Part shown: in pieces, positions 6,421-12,821 of the stretch
How positions within the stretch are numbered: position 1 is the first letter of the stretch
Layout of the letters: each line of letters begins with the position of its first letter
From: Myxococcales bacterium
Lineage (GTDB): Bacteria > Myxococcota_A > Polyangia > Fen-1088
DNA: 13,756 nucleotides
Direction of reading: 5' to 3'
Assembly (NCBI GenBank): GCA_003170035.1
Contig: PMZX01000414.1
Span: 4,161-17,916, forward strand
Notes under the pieces: model-generated
What the model saw: only the letters and a program-made list of their open reading frames with translations
Databases searched by the model: none
Told to the model about the DNA's origin: nothing
Position numbers and translations under genes: made by a program

Positions 6421-8337
6421 ATGAGTGTACGCACGAAGATTCTGCTCGGGACATTCCTGGCCATCTCCAGCCTGCCGTTCGAGGCCCGTGCCCACTGGTG
6501 CGACGATCTCTGGACGTCAAGCTACAACATCGTGGTCCGACCTGAAACCGACACCGTCACTGTCGGGACGACCGGCTCCGCCACGCTGAATGTCACGGTC
6601 CAGAACAACATGGGCTATGCGGTGCCAAATTTTGTGTTGACGGCCAAGATTGGCGCCACCTCGATCACCGCGACCCGCCAGGCAGGGAAGCTGGCGGGCA
6701 ACACCCTGTATTCGGGCGAAAAGGTGAAGTATGCCCTGGCGGTCACGAAGTCCGGGGGAGGATCAGTCAAGATCGAGGACATCAGTTTCTTCGTCACGTT
6801 TGGCAATTCGAGCCAGACAAATTGCTATCCCAGCCAGGGGGGACAGCCGGTGATGGTGAAGAAGGTAGACGGAACGCTCTATCCTGTGCCACCGCCGGCC
6901 GGGCTCAGTTCGATAGTCGCTCCCGGGGGAGGCTGCACAGGTGAGCTGACCCAGGCACGGCAGCTACAGTACGCGGCTCAGACCGATTTCATTGACGTCA
7001 ACGCCGGGTTGGACAAGTTGATGACCCTGTACTGCGCGGGCCGGGGTTCGTGGAACTCGGGCAGCGACGCGGTCATAGCGACGGCTTGCACCGGCACCGC
7101 CACCGACTGCACCAAGGCAACGCGCGCCTTGAGCACAGGCGCAGGGACCAAGTATGACTACCCTCACCTGTGGGCTTCCCTTGAGCTGGCTGTGCGGAAG
7201 AGTTCGTTGGGCACGCGCCTCGCTCCTCTGCGGCTGCGGCTGCAATGTGGGGCTGGCGACGCAAACGTCGGTTTCGCCGGATTTGCCATGATGATGCTCG
7301 GTTACCTGGGCGATGATCCCGGGGCGCGCACGTTCCTTACAGGCAAGGTCGGCACCACGGACATAGGCACGATTGCCAAGGCCGCGCTGCTGCTCTTTGG
7401 CACCGCGGCTGACAAGACCACCTACGAGGCCGACGTCAAGGCTGGGCTCACCAAAGGCGGCTTCGTGGCTGCGGCCTGCGCGGCTGCGCTGGGCATCGTG
7501 GAACTCGACGATGCGGACGTGACCTCGGTTCTGGTGCCCCTGGCAAAGTGGACAGAGCCTGATACCAGCGACAACGGCCTGGGGATGTTCGCAGGGCATA
7601 TTCTGGCACTCGTGGCCTGGGATCGCCGTGGCTGGGCAGCACAAGCTGGCGACACAGGGACCGTGACCTTCTACGAGGGCGGAACCCCGACTGGCGGGTC
7701 CACGGGTACCGGCGGGAACACTGGCGCGGGCGGGAGTGGTGGCGCTGGCGGTGCTCGCGGCGGGACTACGGCAAGCGGCGGAAGCACGACCAGTGGCGGT
7801 GGCACGGCTCGCGGTGGGAGCACGGCCAGCGGTGGGACTACGGCTGGCGGCGGTGGCACGGCTGTTGGCGGGAGCACGGCCACGGGCGGGAGGACTGGGA
7901 CTGCAAGCGGAGGCAGCACCGGGACGTCGACTGGCGGGAGCACGGTCACCCCGACCGGCGGGAGCACGGCTACCCCGACTGGCGGGCGCACGGTCACGCC
8001 GACTGGCGGGAGTCCTGTCACGCCGACTGGCGGGAGCACTGTCACTCCCGCTGGCGGAACCACGGGGACGCCGGTTGGCGGAATCACGAGCAGTAGCAGC
8101 AGCACAAACATTGGACCCAGCGGCGGCGCAGGCGCGGTCGCTGGGGCCGGAACTGGCGCGAGCACGGGCGCTGGTGGCCAGGCTGGAAACGGAGGCCCGC
8201 CGAGCAGCGGAACTGTCAAGAACGGCGGTTCCGCTGGCGGGTGCGGCTATGCCCCGTTCGGCCGGGCAACCATGCCGCTGGGCTTCCTCTTGGCGGGTGT
8301 GGGCCTCGCGCTGTCTGTGCGTCGTCGTCGGCGCTAG
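6421..8337 (+). CDS. HWC-start surface protein, copy A: beta domain, helical domain, TGGS linker, MYXO-CTERM-like tail
   Basis: Family not recognised; 638 residues. The signal peptide (1-24, ending EARA) is predicted to leave His-Trp-Cys as the mature N-terminus. Residues 33-155 are a beta-rich domain (SYNIVVRPETDTVTV, NVTVQNNMGYAVPNF). Residues 185-410 are an alpha-helical region with conserved cysteines (LYCAGRGSW, TACTGTATDCTKATRAL, LQCG) and GTIAKAAL-type helices. About 185 residues of Gly/Ser/Thr linker follow, then GGCGYAPFGR, a hydrophobic helix and RRRRR. This three-part end (Cys608, helix, Arg cluster) matches the MYXO-CTERM sorting architecture, in which a sortase-like protease processes the tail; surface attachment is inferred. 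ATG 6421 lies 8 bases after GGAG (6409-6412), while ATG 6415 is only 2 bases away; the paralogue has the same arrangement. It is followed after 26 bases by copy B. Confidence 0.85.
   Translation: MSVRTKILLGTFLAISSLPFEARAHWCDDLWTSSYNIVVRPETDTVTVGTTGSATLNVTVQNNMGYAVPNFVLTAKIGATSITATRQAGKLAGNTLYSGEKVKYALAVTKSGGGSVKIEDISFFVTFGNSSQTNCYPSQGGQPVMVKKVDGTLYPVPPPAGLSSIVAPGGGCTGELTQARQLQYAAQTDFIDVNAGLDKLMTLYCAGRGSWNSGSDAVIATACTGTATDCTKATRALSTGAGTKYDYPHLWASLELAVRKSSLGTRLAPLRLRLQCGAGDANVGFAGFAMMMLGYLGDDPGARTFLTGKVGTTDIGTIAKAALLLFGTAADKTTYEADVKAGLTKGGFVAAACAAALGIVELDDADVTSVLVPLAKWTEPDTSDNGLGMFAGHILALVAWDRRGWAAQAGDTGTVTFYEGGTPTGGSTGTGGNTGAGGSGGAGGARGGTTASGGSTTSGGGTARGGSTASGGTTAGGGGTAVGGSTATGGRTGTASGGSTGTSTGGSTVTPTGGSTATPTGGRTVTPTGGSPVTPTGGSTVTPAGGTTGTPVGGITSSSSSTNIGPSGGAGAVAGAGTGASTGAGGQAGNGGPPSSGTVKNGGSAGGCGYAPFGRATMPLGFLLAGVGLALSVRRRRR
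7681..8229 (+). repeat. Low-complexity Gly/Ser/Thr linker with seven degenerate 24-bp units (7924-8091)
   Basis: Encodes the linker of copy A. The first part is irregular GGST/GGTT steps. From 7924 to 8091 there are seven consecutive 24-base units encoding T-P-T-G-G-S-T-V variants (for example 7996-8019 and 8020-8043), then a less regular Ser/Gly tract. The units have diverged more than those of copy B. Confidence 0.85.
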
Positions 8338-8363
8338 TATCAACCAATCAAGGAGTCATGGGA

Positions 8364-10154
8364 ATGAGCATGCGCACCAAGATTCTTCTCGGAACGGTCC
8401 TGTCGATCTGCCTTTCGCCGCTGGCAGCACAAGCCCACTGGTGCAACGACATGTGGTCGTCTTCGTACAACATCGTGGTCCGCCCGGCGAGCGACACGAT
8501 CACGGTGCCGTCGAGCGGATCGGGCAGCCTGGACATCTTCGTGCAGAACAACATGGGCTATCTGCTTCCGTCGTTCAAGCTGACCGCGACGATGGGCTCG
8601 GGGACGATAGCCGCGACCAGGCAGACGGAGAAGGTGGCCGGCACCCTCTTGCCGGGCGAGAAGGCCAAGTACACGCTGGCAATCACCAAGTCGGGTGGCG
8701 GTGCCGTGGCCATCGGGGATATCTCGTTCTCGGTCAGTTTCGGCAACTCTGGCCAGAGCGGCCTGTACGGCCAATCGCCGGGGAAGGCCGTGATGATCCG
8801 CCAGACCAACGGCACACTCGTGCCTGCTGCGCCTCCACCCGGCATTGGCACCGGAGGTGACCAGTCGCGGCAGCACCAGGGTGCAGCCCTGGCCGACTTC
8901 AGCGACGTCAATACCGGCCTGGACAAGCTGATGGCCCTCTACTGCGCCGGTCGTGGATCGTGGGGCGCCAACGATGCCTCGGTCATCGCGACTGCCTGTA
9001 CCGGCACCGCCACCGACTGCACCAAGGCCACGCGGGCGCTGAGTGCGAGTATGGGCACCAAGTACGACTACACCAAGCTCTGGGCCGCGGTGGAGCTGGC
9101 TGCACGCAAAAGCGGGTTGGGGACTCGTCTCGCCACCCTACGGACGCGGCTGCAGTGCGGTGCCGCTGACCAGAATGTCGGCTTTGCGGGCCTCGCCCTC
9201 ATAGCCCTCGGTTACCTGGGCGATGACCCCACGGCACGCACCTTCCTTGAAGGAAAGGTCGGCACCACGGACATTGGCACCATCGCCAAGGCCGCACTGA
9301 TGCTGATGAGCGCAGCCGATGTGACCAAGTACGAGACTGACGTCAGGGCCGGACTTTCCAAGGGCGGGTTTGTGGGCGCAGCCTGCGCGGCTGCGTTGGG
9401 CATCGCGAAACTCGATGACGCGACCGTGACCTCAACCTTGGTTCCCCAGGCAAAGTGGACCGAGCCCGATACGAGTGACAACGGTCAGGGATTGTTCGCA
9501 TCGCACTTGCTGGCGCTCACGGCCTGGGATCGCCGTTGCTGGGCCGCCCAGGCAGCAGACTCGGGGCCTGTGACCTTCTACGAGGGTGGCACCCCAGCCA
9601 GAACCTGCTCTGGCGCTGGTGGCAGCACCCCCACTGGGGGGAGCACGGGCTCTGGTGGAAGCACTGGCACTGGCGGGAGCACAGGTACTAGCGGGGGCTC
9701 GCGTGCTGGCGGGAGCACAGGCACTGGGGGGAGCATTGTCGCCGGTGGGACCACGGGCTCCGGCGGTGGCTCGCGCGCTGGCGGGAGCGTGGCCAGCGGC
9801 GGGAGCACCGTTACGCCGACTGGCGGGAGCGTGGTGACGCCAACTGGTGGGAGCCCCGTGACGCCGACTGGTGGGAGCCCAGTGACGCCGACTGGTGGGA
9901 GCCCGGTGACGCCGACTGGTGGGAGCCCGGTTACGCCGACTGGTGGGAGCCCAGTGACGCCGACTGGTGGGAGCGTTGGCGCCAACTCGGGTGGTCAGGC
10001 TGGAAACGGCGGGTCACAGCCGAGTAGTGGAACCGCCAAGGGCGGATCCGCTGGCGGATGCGGCTATGCCCCGTTTGGCCGGGCGAGCATCCCGCTGGGC
10101 TTCCTGTTGACGGGCGTCGGACTGGCACTGGTAGCGCGTCGTCGTCGCCGCTAG
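8364..10154 (+). CDS. HWC-start surface protein, copy B: tandem paralogue of the preceding gene
   Basis: Family not recognised; 596 residues. It aligns with copy A over almost its whole length: signal peptide (1-24, ending AAQA) before HWCNDMWSSSYNIVVRP, then the beta-rich domain with FVQNNMGY (59-66). The helical domain has LYCAGRGSW (192-200), a near-identical TACTGTATDCTKATRALS block, GYLGDDP, GKVGTTDIGTIAKAAL and KWTEPDTSDNG. A repeat linker (about 410-560) precedes GGCGYAPFGR with Cys566, a hydrophobic helix and RRRRR. It lacks the extra cysteines that copy A has near residues 135 and 172. ATG 8364 is chosen because AGGAG (8351-8355) is 8 bases upstream; ATG 8358 is 2 bases from it, and ATG 8370 is also in frame. 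The 26-base gap suggests co-transcription with copy A. Same predicted fate: export and outer-surface attachment by the Cys/Arg tail. Function unknown. Confidence 0.85.
   Translation: MSMRTKILLGTVLSICLSPLAAQAHWCNDMWSSSYNIVVRPASDTITVPSSGSGSLDIFVQNNMGYLLPSFKLTATMGSGTIAATRQTEKVAGTLLPGEKAKYTLAITKSGGGAVAIGDISFSVSFGNSGQSGLYGQSPGKAVMIRQTNGTLVPAAPPPGIGTGGDQSRQHQGAALADFSDVNTGLDKLMALYCAGRGSWGANDASVIATACTGTATDCTKATRALSASMGTKYDYTKLWAAVELAARKSGLGTRLATLRTRLQCGAADQNVGFAGLALIALGYLGDDPTARTFLEGKVGTTDIGTIAKAALMLMSAADVTKYETDVRAGLSKGGFVGAACAAALGIAKLDDATVTSTLVPQAKWTEPDTSDNGQGLFASHLLALTAWDRRCWAAQAADSGPVTFYEGGTPARTCSGAGGSTPTGGSTGSGGSTGTGGSTGTSGGSRAGGSTGTGGSIVAGGTTGSGGGSRAGGSVASGGSTVTPTGGSVVTPTGGSPVTPTGGSPVTPTGGSPVTPTGGSPVTPTGGSPVTPTGGSVGANSGGQAGNGGSQPSSGTAKGGSAGGCGYAPFGRASIPLGFLLTGVGLALVARRRRR
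9813..9980 (+). repeat. Seven near-perfect 24-bp tandem repeats encoding TPTGGSPV
   Basis: Units start at 9813, 9837, 9861, 9885, 9909, 9933 and 9957. The consensus is ACGCCGACTGGTGGGAGCCC plus four more bases (usually AGTG or CGGTG-like ends). The middle units differ by one or two bases, mostly at third positions. The phase keeps the reading frame, so copy number could change without a frameshift. They sit in the linker of copy B, at the place equivalent to 7924-8091 in copy A. Confidence 0.93.
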
Positions 10155-10249
10155 GCAGACGAAAACGTCTCGGCTCACCCGTCGCCCGGACCAGGGACAG
10201 GCGGCCGGTGAGACGGCCCAACAATCTTCCGTCGAACCGGGATCATGGC

Positions 10250-10281
10250 TTGACTTGTGCCCTGGCTGCGCGGCATACATT
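10250..10281 (+). promoter_or_regulatory. Candidate sigma-70 promoter for tRNA-Arg
   Basis: TTGACT (10250-10255) is followed by CATACATT (10274-10281), giving spacing of 18 to CATACA or 20 to TACATT. It lies 17-20 bases before the tRNA. The -35 match is strong, the -10 match weak. The rest of 10155-10249 holds no gene; a small AGACG-AAAA-CGTCT hairpin follows the copy B stop without a T-run. Confidence 0.45.
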
Positions 10282-10297
10282 CGCCCTCGACCACACT

Positions 10298-10374
10298 GCG
10301 CCCGTAGCTCAACTGGATAGAGCATCGGCCTACGAAGCCGGGGGTCGCCTGTTCGAATCAGGCCGGGCGCGCCA
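10298..10374 (+). tRNA. tRNA-Arg (anticodon ACG)
   Basis: A complete 77-base cloverleaf. The acceptor stem is GCGCCCG/CGGGCGC, with D-arm GCTC-AACTGGATA-GAGC. The anticodon stem TCGGC/GCCGG holds loop CTACGAA (anticodon ACG), then a 5-base variable region GGGTC. The T-arm is GCCTG-TTCGAAT-CAGGC, with discriminator G and an encoded CCA end. ACG is normally deaminated to ICG and reads CGU, CGC and CGA. No mobile-element boundary was seen at its 3' end. Confidence 0.97.
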
Positions 10375-10442
10375 GTACCGCCTCTCGCAGATTCGTAGTT
10401 GGTTGAGCGGCCGGTTTGACGGCGGCGGAGCCGGTTCTGTTG

Positions 10443-11621
10443 CTACGGTTGATCGGAAACCAGGGTGATCCTCGTGATCTCGGCGCGTGTCCCCAGGCGC
10501 ATAGGCGGTCCCCAGTATCCGGTTCCCGGGCTGACGTAGAGTTGCGTCCGGCCCACGCGATGGAGTCCTTCCAGGAAGGGCTGCTGCAAGCGAACCAGGC
10601 AGGAGAAGGGCCAGATCTGCCCGCCATGAGTGTGGCCGGACAGCACGAGCGCGACCCCGGCCTGCGCGGCGGAATACACGGCGCGGGGTTGGTGCGAGAG
10701 CAAGACTACCGAGCGACCTGGATCGTGGCCGGCGAGGGCGCGCCCAAGGTCTGGCCCGCCGTCTGGCTCGATGCTGCGGCCATTCCAGTCTTCGATGCCT
10801 GCCAGTTCCCAGCCTCCGCCTTTGTCGGCGTCGATCACGACATGCTGGTTTCTCAGCATGCGAATTCCCAGCCGCTGCAACTTAGGCAGCCATTCGCGCA
10901 GACCCGAATAGTATTCGTGGTTGCCAGTAACCATGAAGACGCCCAGGCGAGCTCGCAGGTCAGCCAAGGGGAGAGTATCGTCGCGGCCCGACCCGAACCG
11001 GCCCTCGACCAGGTCGCCTGTGATCACGATGACATCCGGGGCAAGGGCGTTGGTACGCCGGACGACATCCTTGGCGAAATTGGGGTTCTTGGTTGCTCCG
11101 ATGTGCAGGTCAGTCAGTTGCACGATTGTGGTTCCTGCCAGGGCCGGCGGGAGACCGGGAACCAGGATGTGAATCTCCTTCACCACGGGGTCGCGCAGCC
11201 CCTGAAAGATCGAGTAGGTCCCCACCACGATGCTGACCGCAAGCACGGTGGCAGCCAGCAGGCGGACCAGCAGGAGTCGCGTGGCTGGATCAAGTTGCGG
11301 ACTGCCAGACACGGCCCGGCCGAGGATGAAAACCAGCCTGAGCACGTCGGTCGCCACCAGGGCCGCCAGCAGGAGCAACATCAAGCCGAGCCAGATGTAC
11401 CCTGGCCAGGCAGCGAGGGCAGCCCACGGTCTAGGCATCAGCCTGGGCGCCATGAGCGAGACCGGCACAGAACAGGCGAGCGCGACGCAAGCAACGGTTG
11501 CCCATGAGCGAAAGGGGAGGGGCATCTGTGTCTCGCGCACCAGTCGCACCCAGAGATAGGAATGGATGCCGGTCAGGATGGCGATCGCGGCGAGGAAGAA
11601 AGTGATGAATCGGTAGATCAG
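10443..11621 (-). CDS. Membrane metallophosphoesterase (calcineurin-like, YkuE/LpxG-type), probable CTG start
   Basis: Two-metal phosphohydrolase, 392 residues from CTG 11621. About four or five hydrophobic helices occupy residues 1-135, followed by the catalytic domain. All metal and active-site motifs are present: DLH (171-173), GDLVEG (202-207), GNHE (233-236), SHQP (309-312) and GHTHGG (329-334). Related enzymes hydrolyse phospholipid-type or nucleotide-sugar-lipid diphosphates at the membrane; the substrate here cannot be told. A GTG at 11549 would start in mid-helix region, but the frame stays open and protein-like upstream (FITFFLAAIAILTGIHSYLW, residues 5-24). The only well-placed ribosome site, GGAGGG (11634-11629), is 7 bases before CTG 11621, and no ATG, GTG or TTG lies between them and 11549. 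The stop is 68 bases from the tRNA end and faces it. Confidence 0.9.
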   Translation of the reverse strand: MIYRFITFFLAAIAILTGIHSYLWVRLVRETQMPLPFRSWATVACVALACSVPVSLMAPRLMPRPWAALAAWPGYIWLGLMLLLLAALVATDVLRLVFILGRAVSGSPQLDPATRLLLVRLLAATVLAVSIVVGTYSIFQGLRDPVVKEIHILVPGLPPALAGTTIVQLTDLHIGATKNPNFAKDVVRRTNALAPDVIVITGDLVEGRFGSGRDDTLPLADLRARLGVFMVTGNHEYYSGLREWLPKLQRLGIRMLRNQHVVIDADKGGGWELAGIEDWNGRSIEPDGGPDLGRALAGHDPGRSVVLLSHQPRAVYSAAQAGVALVLSGHTHGGQIWPFSCLVRLQQPFLEGLHRVGRTQLYVSPGTGYWGPPMRLGTRAEITRITLVSDQP

Positions 11622-11628
11622 AGGCAGA

Positions 11629-11634
11629 CCCTCC
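11629..11634 (-). promoter_or_regulatory. Ribosome binding site deciding the CTG start of the metallophosphoesterase
   Basis: GGAGGG on the minus strand lies 7 bases before CTG 11621-11619. It is a strong match to the anti-Shine-Dalgarno sequence and supports the rare start codon. An in-frame TAG at 11657-11655 limits any further extension. Confidence 0.7.
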
Positions 11635-11657
11635 AGACTTGGTGCTTCAGTGCGCTA

Positions 11658-11966
11658 TCGAGAGACTAGGCGACGGGTGGCGCCGACGGATCCATGCCGG
11701 AGACCGCCATGGGTGAGATTCACCCGGGTGGTCCAGCGGGCAGGCACAAGGGATCGTCACTGTCATGGGGAGGTTTCTACCTAATATGTGATGCGTTTGC
11801 CGCCCCGGGGATCTGCGATTCCGAACACGACACGTGTGTGGCACGGGTGTCAGGGTCTTGATGGATCCTCACGAACGTTCACTGGGAAACCAACGGAAAG
11901 CTGCGGACAAGCGGCCTGCTCGGGCCTATCTGGGTTGGTACGCGCGGTGCATGAGTAACAGATCGC
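11658..11966. other. Divergent intergenic region between metallophosphoesterase and Crp/Fnr genes
   Basis: About 309 bases with no convincing gene. It contains a perfect hairpin GGGTGA-GAT-TCACCC (11711-11725) overlapping the palindrome CACCCGGGTG (11721-11730), without a T-run. It also has an AT-rich TAATAT (11782-11787) with a CTGTCA 16 bases upstream, a weak plus-strand promoter candidate for the regulator. Small ORFs here have Arg/Pro-rich, non-protein-like translations. Confidence 0.5.
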
Positions 11967-12722
11967 ATGAACACCGCCGCCTCGCTTTCCCCGACAGAAA
12001 CAGCCTGTCACATCCGCGATACGAGCGTCCATCCAGCCCTGGGCGCCCTGCGTAATTCGCGCTGGTTTGGCGGGCTGTCGCCTTCCACCCTCGCTCGACT
12101 AGCGACGAGCGCCTGCATTCGTTCCTATTGGACGAGGCAGCAGGTCACCCTGGAGGACCGCTGGGCTGGGGCTGCAGCATTGATTATGCGGGGCTCCATC
12201 TGTGCCGTGCGCAAGACCGATGGTTCACGCGAGTTGATTCTCGAGACATTCCTGGCTGGCAGTATTGTCGTGGATGCGAAGGTCGCTTCGGACGGTGGCC
12301 TGTCCCGCGACAGCCTGGTCGCTGCCGAGACCAGCGTGCTGCTCTTGCTTCCAAGGGACGAGTTTCTGGCCGTGACCCACAGCGTTCCCGAGGTTGCGCT
12401 GGCCCTTGTGGACGAATGCGAGCGGCGCTTGAGCAGGGTCAAGTCTCTTGCCTGGGGACTTGCCACGACAGATGTGGAGAGCCGGCTGCATCGCCTGCTT
12501 CTCGACCTGGCTCGGGACCAGGGTGAAGTGAGTGCAGCGGGAACCGTCATCGCGCACTTCCCCACGCAGCAGGAATTGGCCGGCCGGATCGGTGCGTGTC
12601 GCGAGACGGTCTCTCGCATCGTGGCTGATTTGGCCCGCCAGGGCCTGCTTACGTTGCAGGGACGGTGCTTGACCCTGATGCCACGGTTTTTCGTCCTGGC
12701 GCGAGCGGCCGAGATAGTTTGA
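11967..12722 (+). CDS. Crp/Fnr-family transcriptional regulator
   Basis: Predicted 251-residue DNA-binding regulator. Residues about 28-150 form the cyclic-nucleotide-binding-like beta barrel, 150-185 the dimerisation helix, and 198-240 the winged helix-turn-helix (FPTQQELAGRIGACRETVSRIV). The recognition helix RETVSR (212-217) matches the CRP type. The phosphate-binding cassette is degraded: where CRP has an FGE motif this protein has SIVVDAK (99-105), so cAMP binding is doubtful. There is no N-terminal cysteine cluster as in FNR, only isolated C14 and C50, so an oxygen-sensing 4Fe-4S centre is unlikely. The ligand and targets are unknown. ATG 11967 has no strong Shine-Dalgarno. It is followed by a palindrome and by the alanine racemase gene, about 100 bases apart in the same direction. 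Confidence 0.92.
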   Translation: MNTAASLSPTETACHIRDTSVHPALGALRNSRWFGGLSPSTLARLATSACIRSYWTRQQVTLEDRWAGAAALIMRGSICAVRKTDGSRELILETFLAGSIVVDAKVASDGGLSRDSLVAAETSVLLLLPRDEFLAVTHSVPEVALALVDECERRLSRVKSLAWGLATTDVESRLHRLLLDLARDQGEVSAAGTVIAHFPTQQELAGRIGACRETVSRIVADLARQGLLTLQGRCLTLMPRFFVLARAAEIV

Positions 12723-12757
12723 TTTTCAGTCAATTGCCTCGCCACCCCCGGGTGGCG
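12719..12757. promoter_or_regulatory. Two inverted repeats between the Crp/Fnr gene and alanine racemase
   Basis: TTGATTTTCAGTCAA (12719-12733) overlaps the regulator's stop and resembles Fnr-type TTGA/TCAA half-sites, but with 7 rather than 6 bases between them. CGCCACCC-CC-GGGTGGCG (12740-12757) is a perfect 8-bp palindrome with no T-run on either strand, so it is not a standard terminator and could be an operator. Function inferred. Confidence 0.4.
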
Positions 12758-12782
12758 AAAACTGTTGAAACTCGGCCTGAGA

Positions 12783-12811
12783 TTGACGCTATACCCACCG
12801 GGTGTGACAAT
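12783..12811 (+). promoter_or_regulatory. Candidate sigma-70 promoter for alanine racemase
   Basis: TTGACG (12783-12788), a 17-base spacer and GACAAT (12806-12811) match 5/6 and 4/6 of the consensus. Transcription would begin near 12818, which argues against translation starting at GTG 12804. Confidence 0.5.
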
Positions 12812-12821
12812 CCGTCGAGCC

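Noticed and set aside
6964..8343. Long minus-strand open frame (459 codons) and a Pro/Val-rich minus-strand frame opposite the copy A linker
   Set aside because: Mirror images of the GC-rich repeat and codon-biased gene on the plus strand; the translation has no domain and is Ala/Arg/Ser/Pro noise.
9813..9980. Regular 24-base repeats resembling a CRISPR array
   Set aside because: The units are back to back without spacers, are in frame with a protein linker, and encode TPTGGSPV.
10364..10442. Integration site (attB) at the tRNA 3' end
   Set aside because: No repeat of the tRNA 3' end elsewhere in the window and no integrase gene nearby.
10416..11507. 363-codon plus-strand frame opposite the metallophosphoesterase
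   Set aside because: The minus strand carries all five metallophosphoesterase motifs; the plus translation is Gln/Arg/His-rich without motifs.
11647..11844. 65-codon minus-strand ORF in the intergenic region
   Set aside because: Arg/Pro/His-rich composition and no ribosome site; it overlaps the region upstream of the CTG start.
12719..12733. Canonical Fnr box
   Set aside because: The half-site spacing is 7 rather than 6 bases and it overlaps a stop codon; kept only as a weak candidate.
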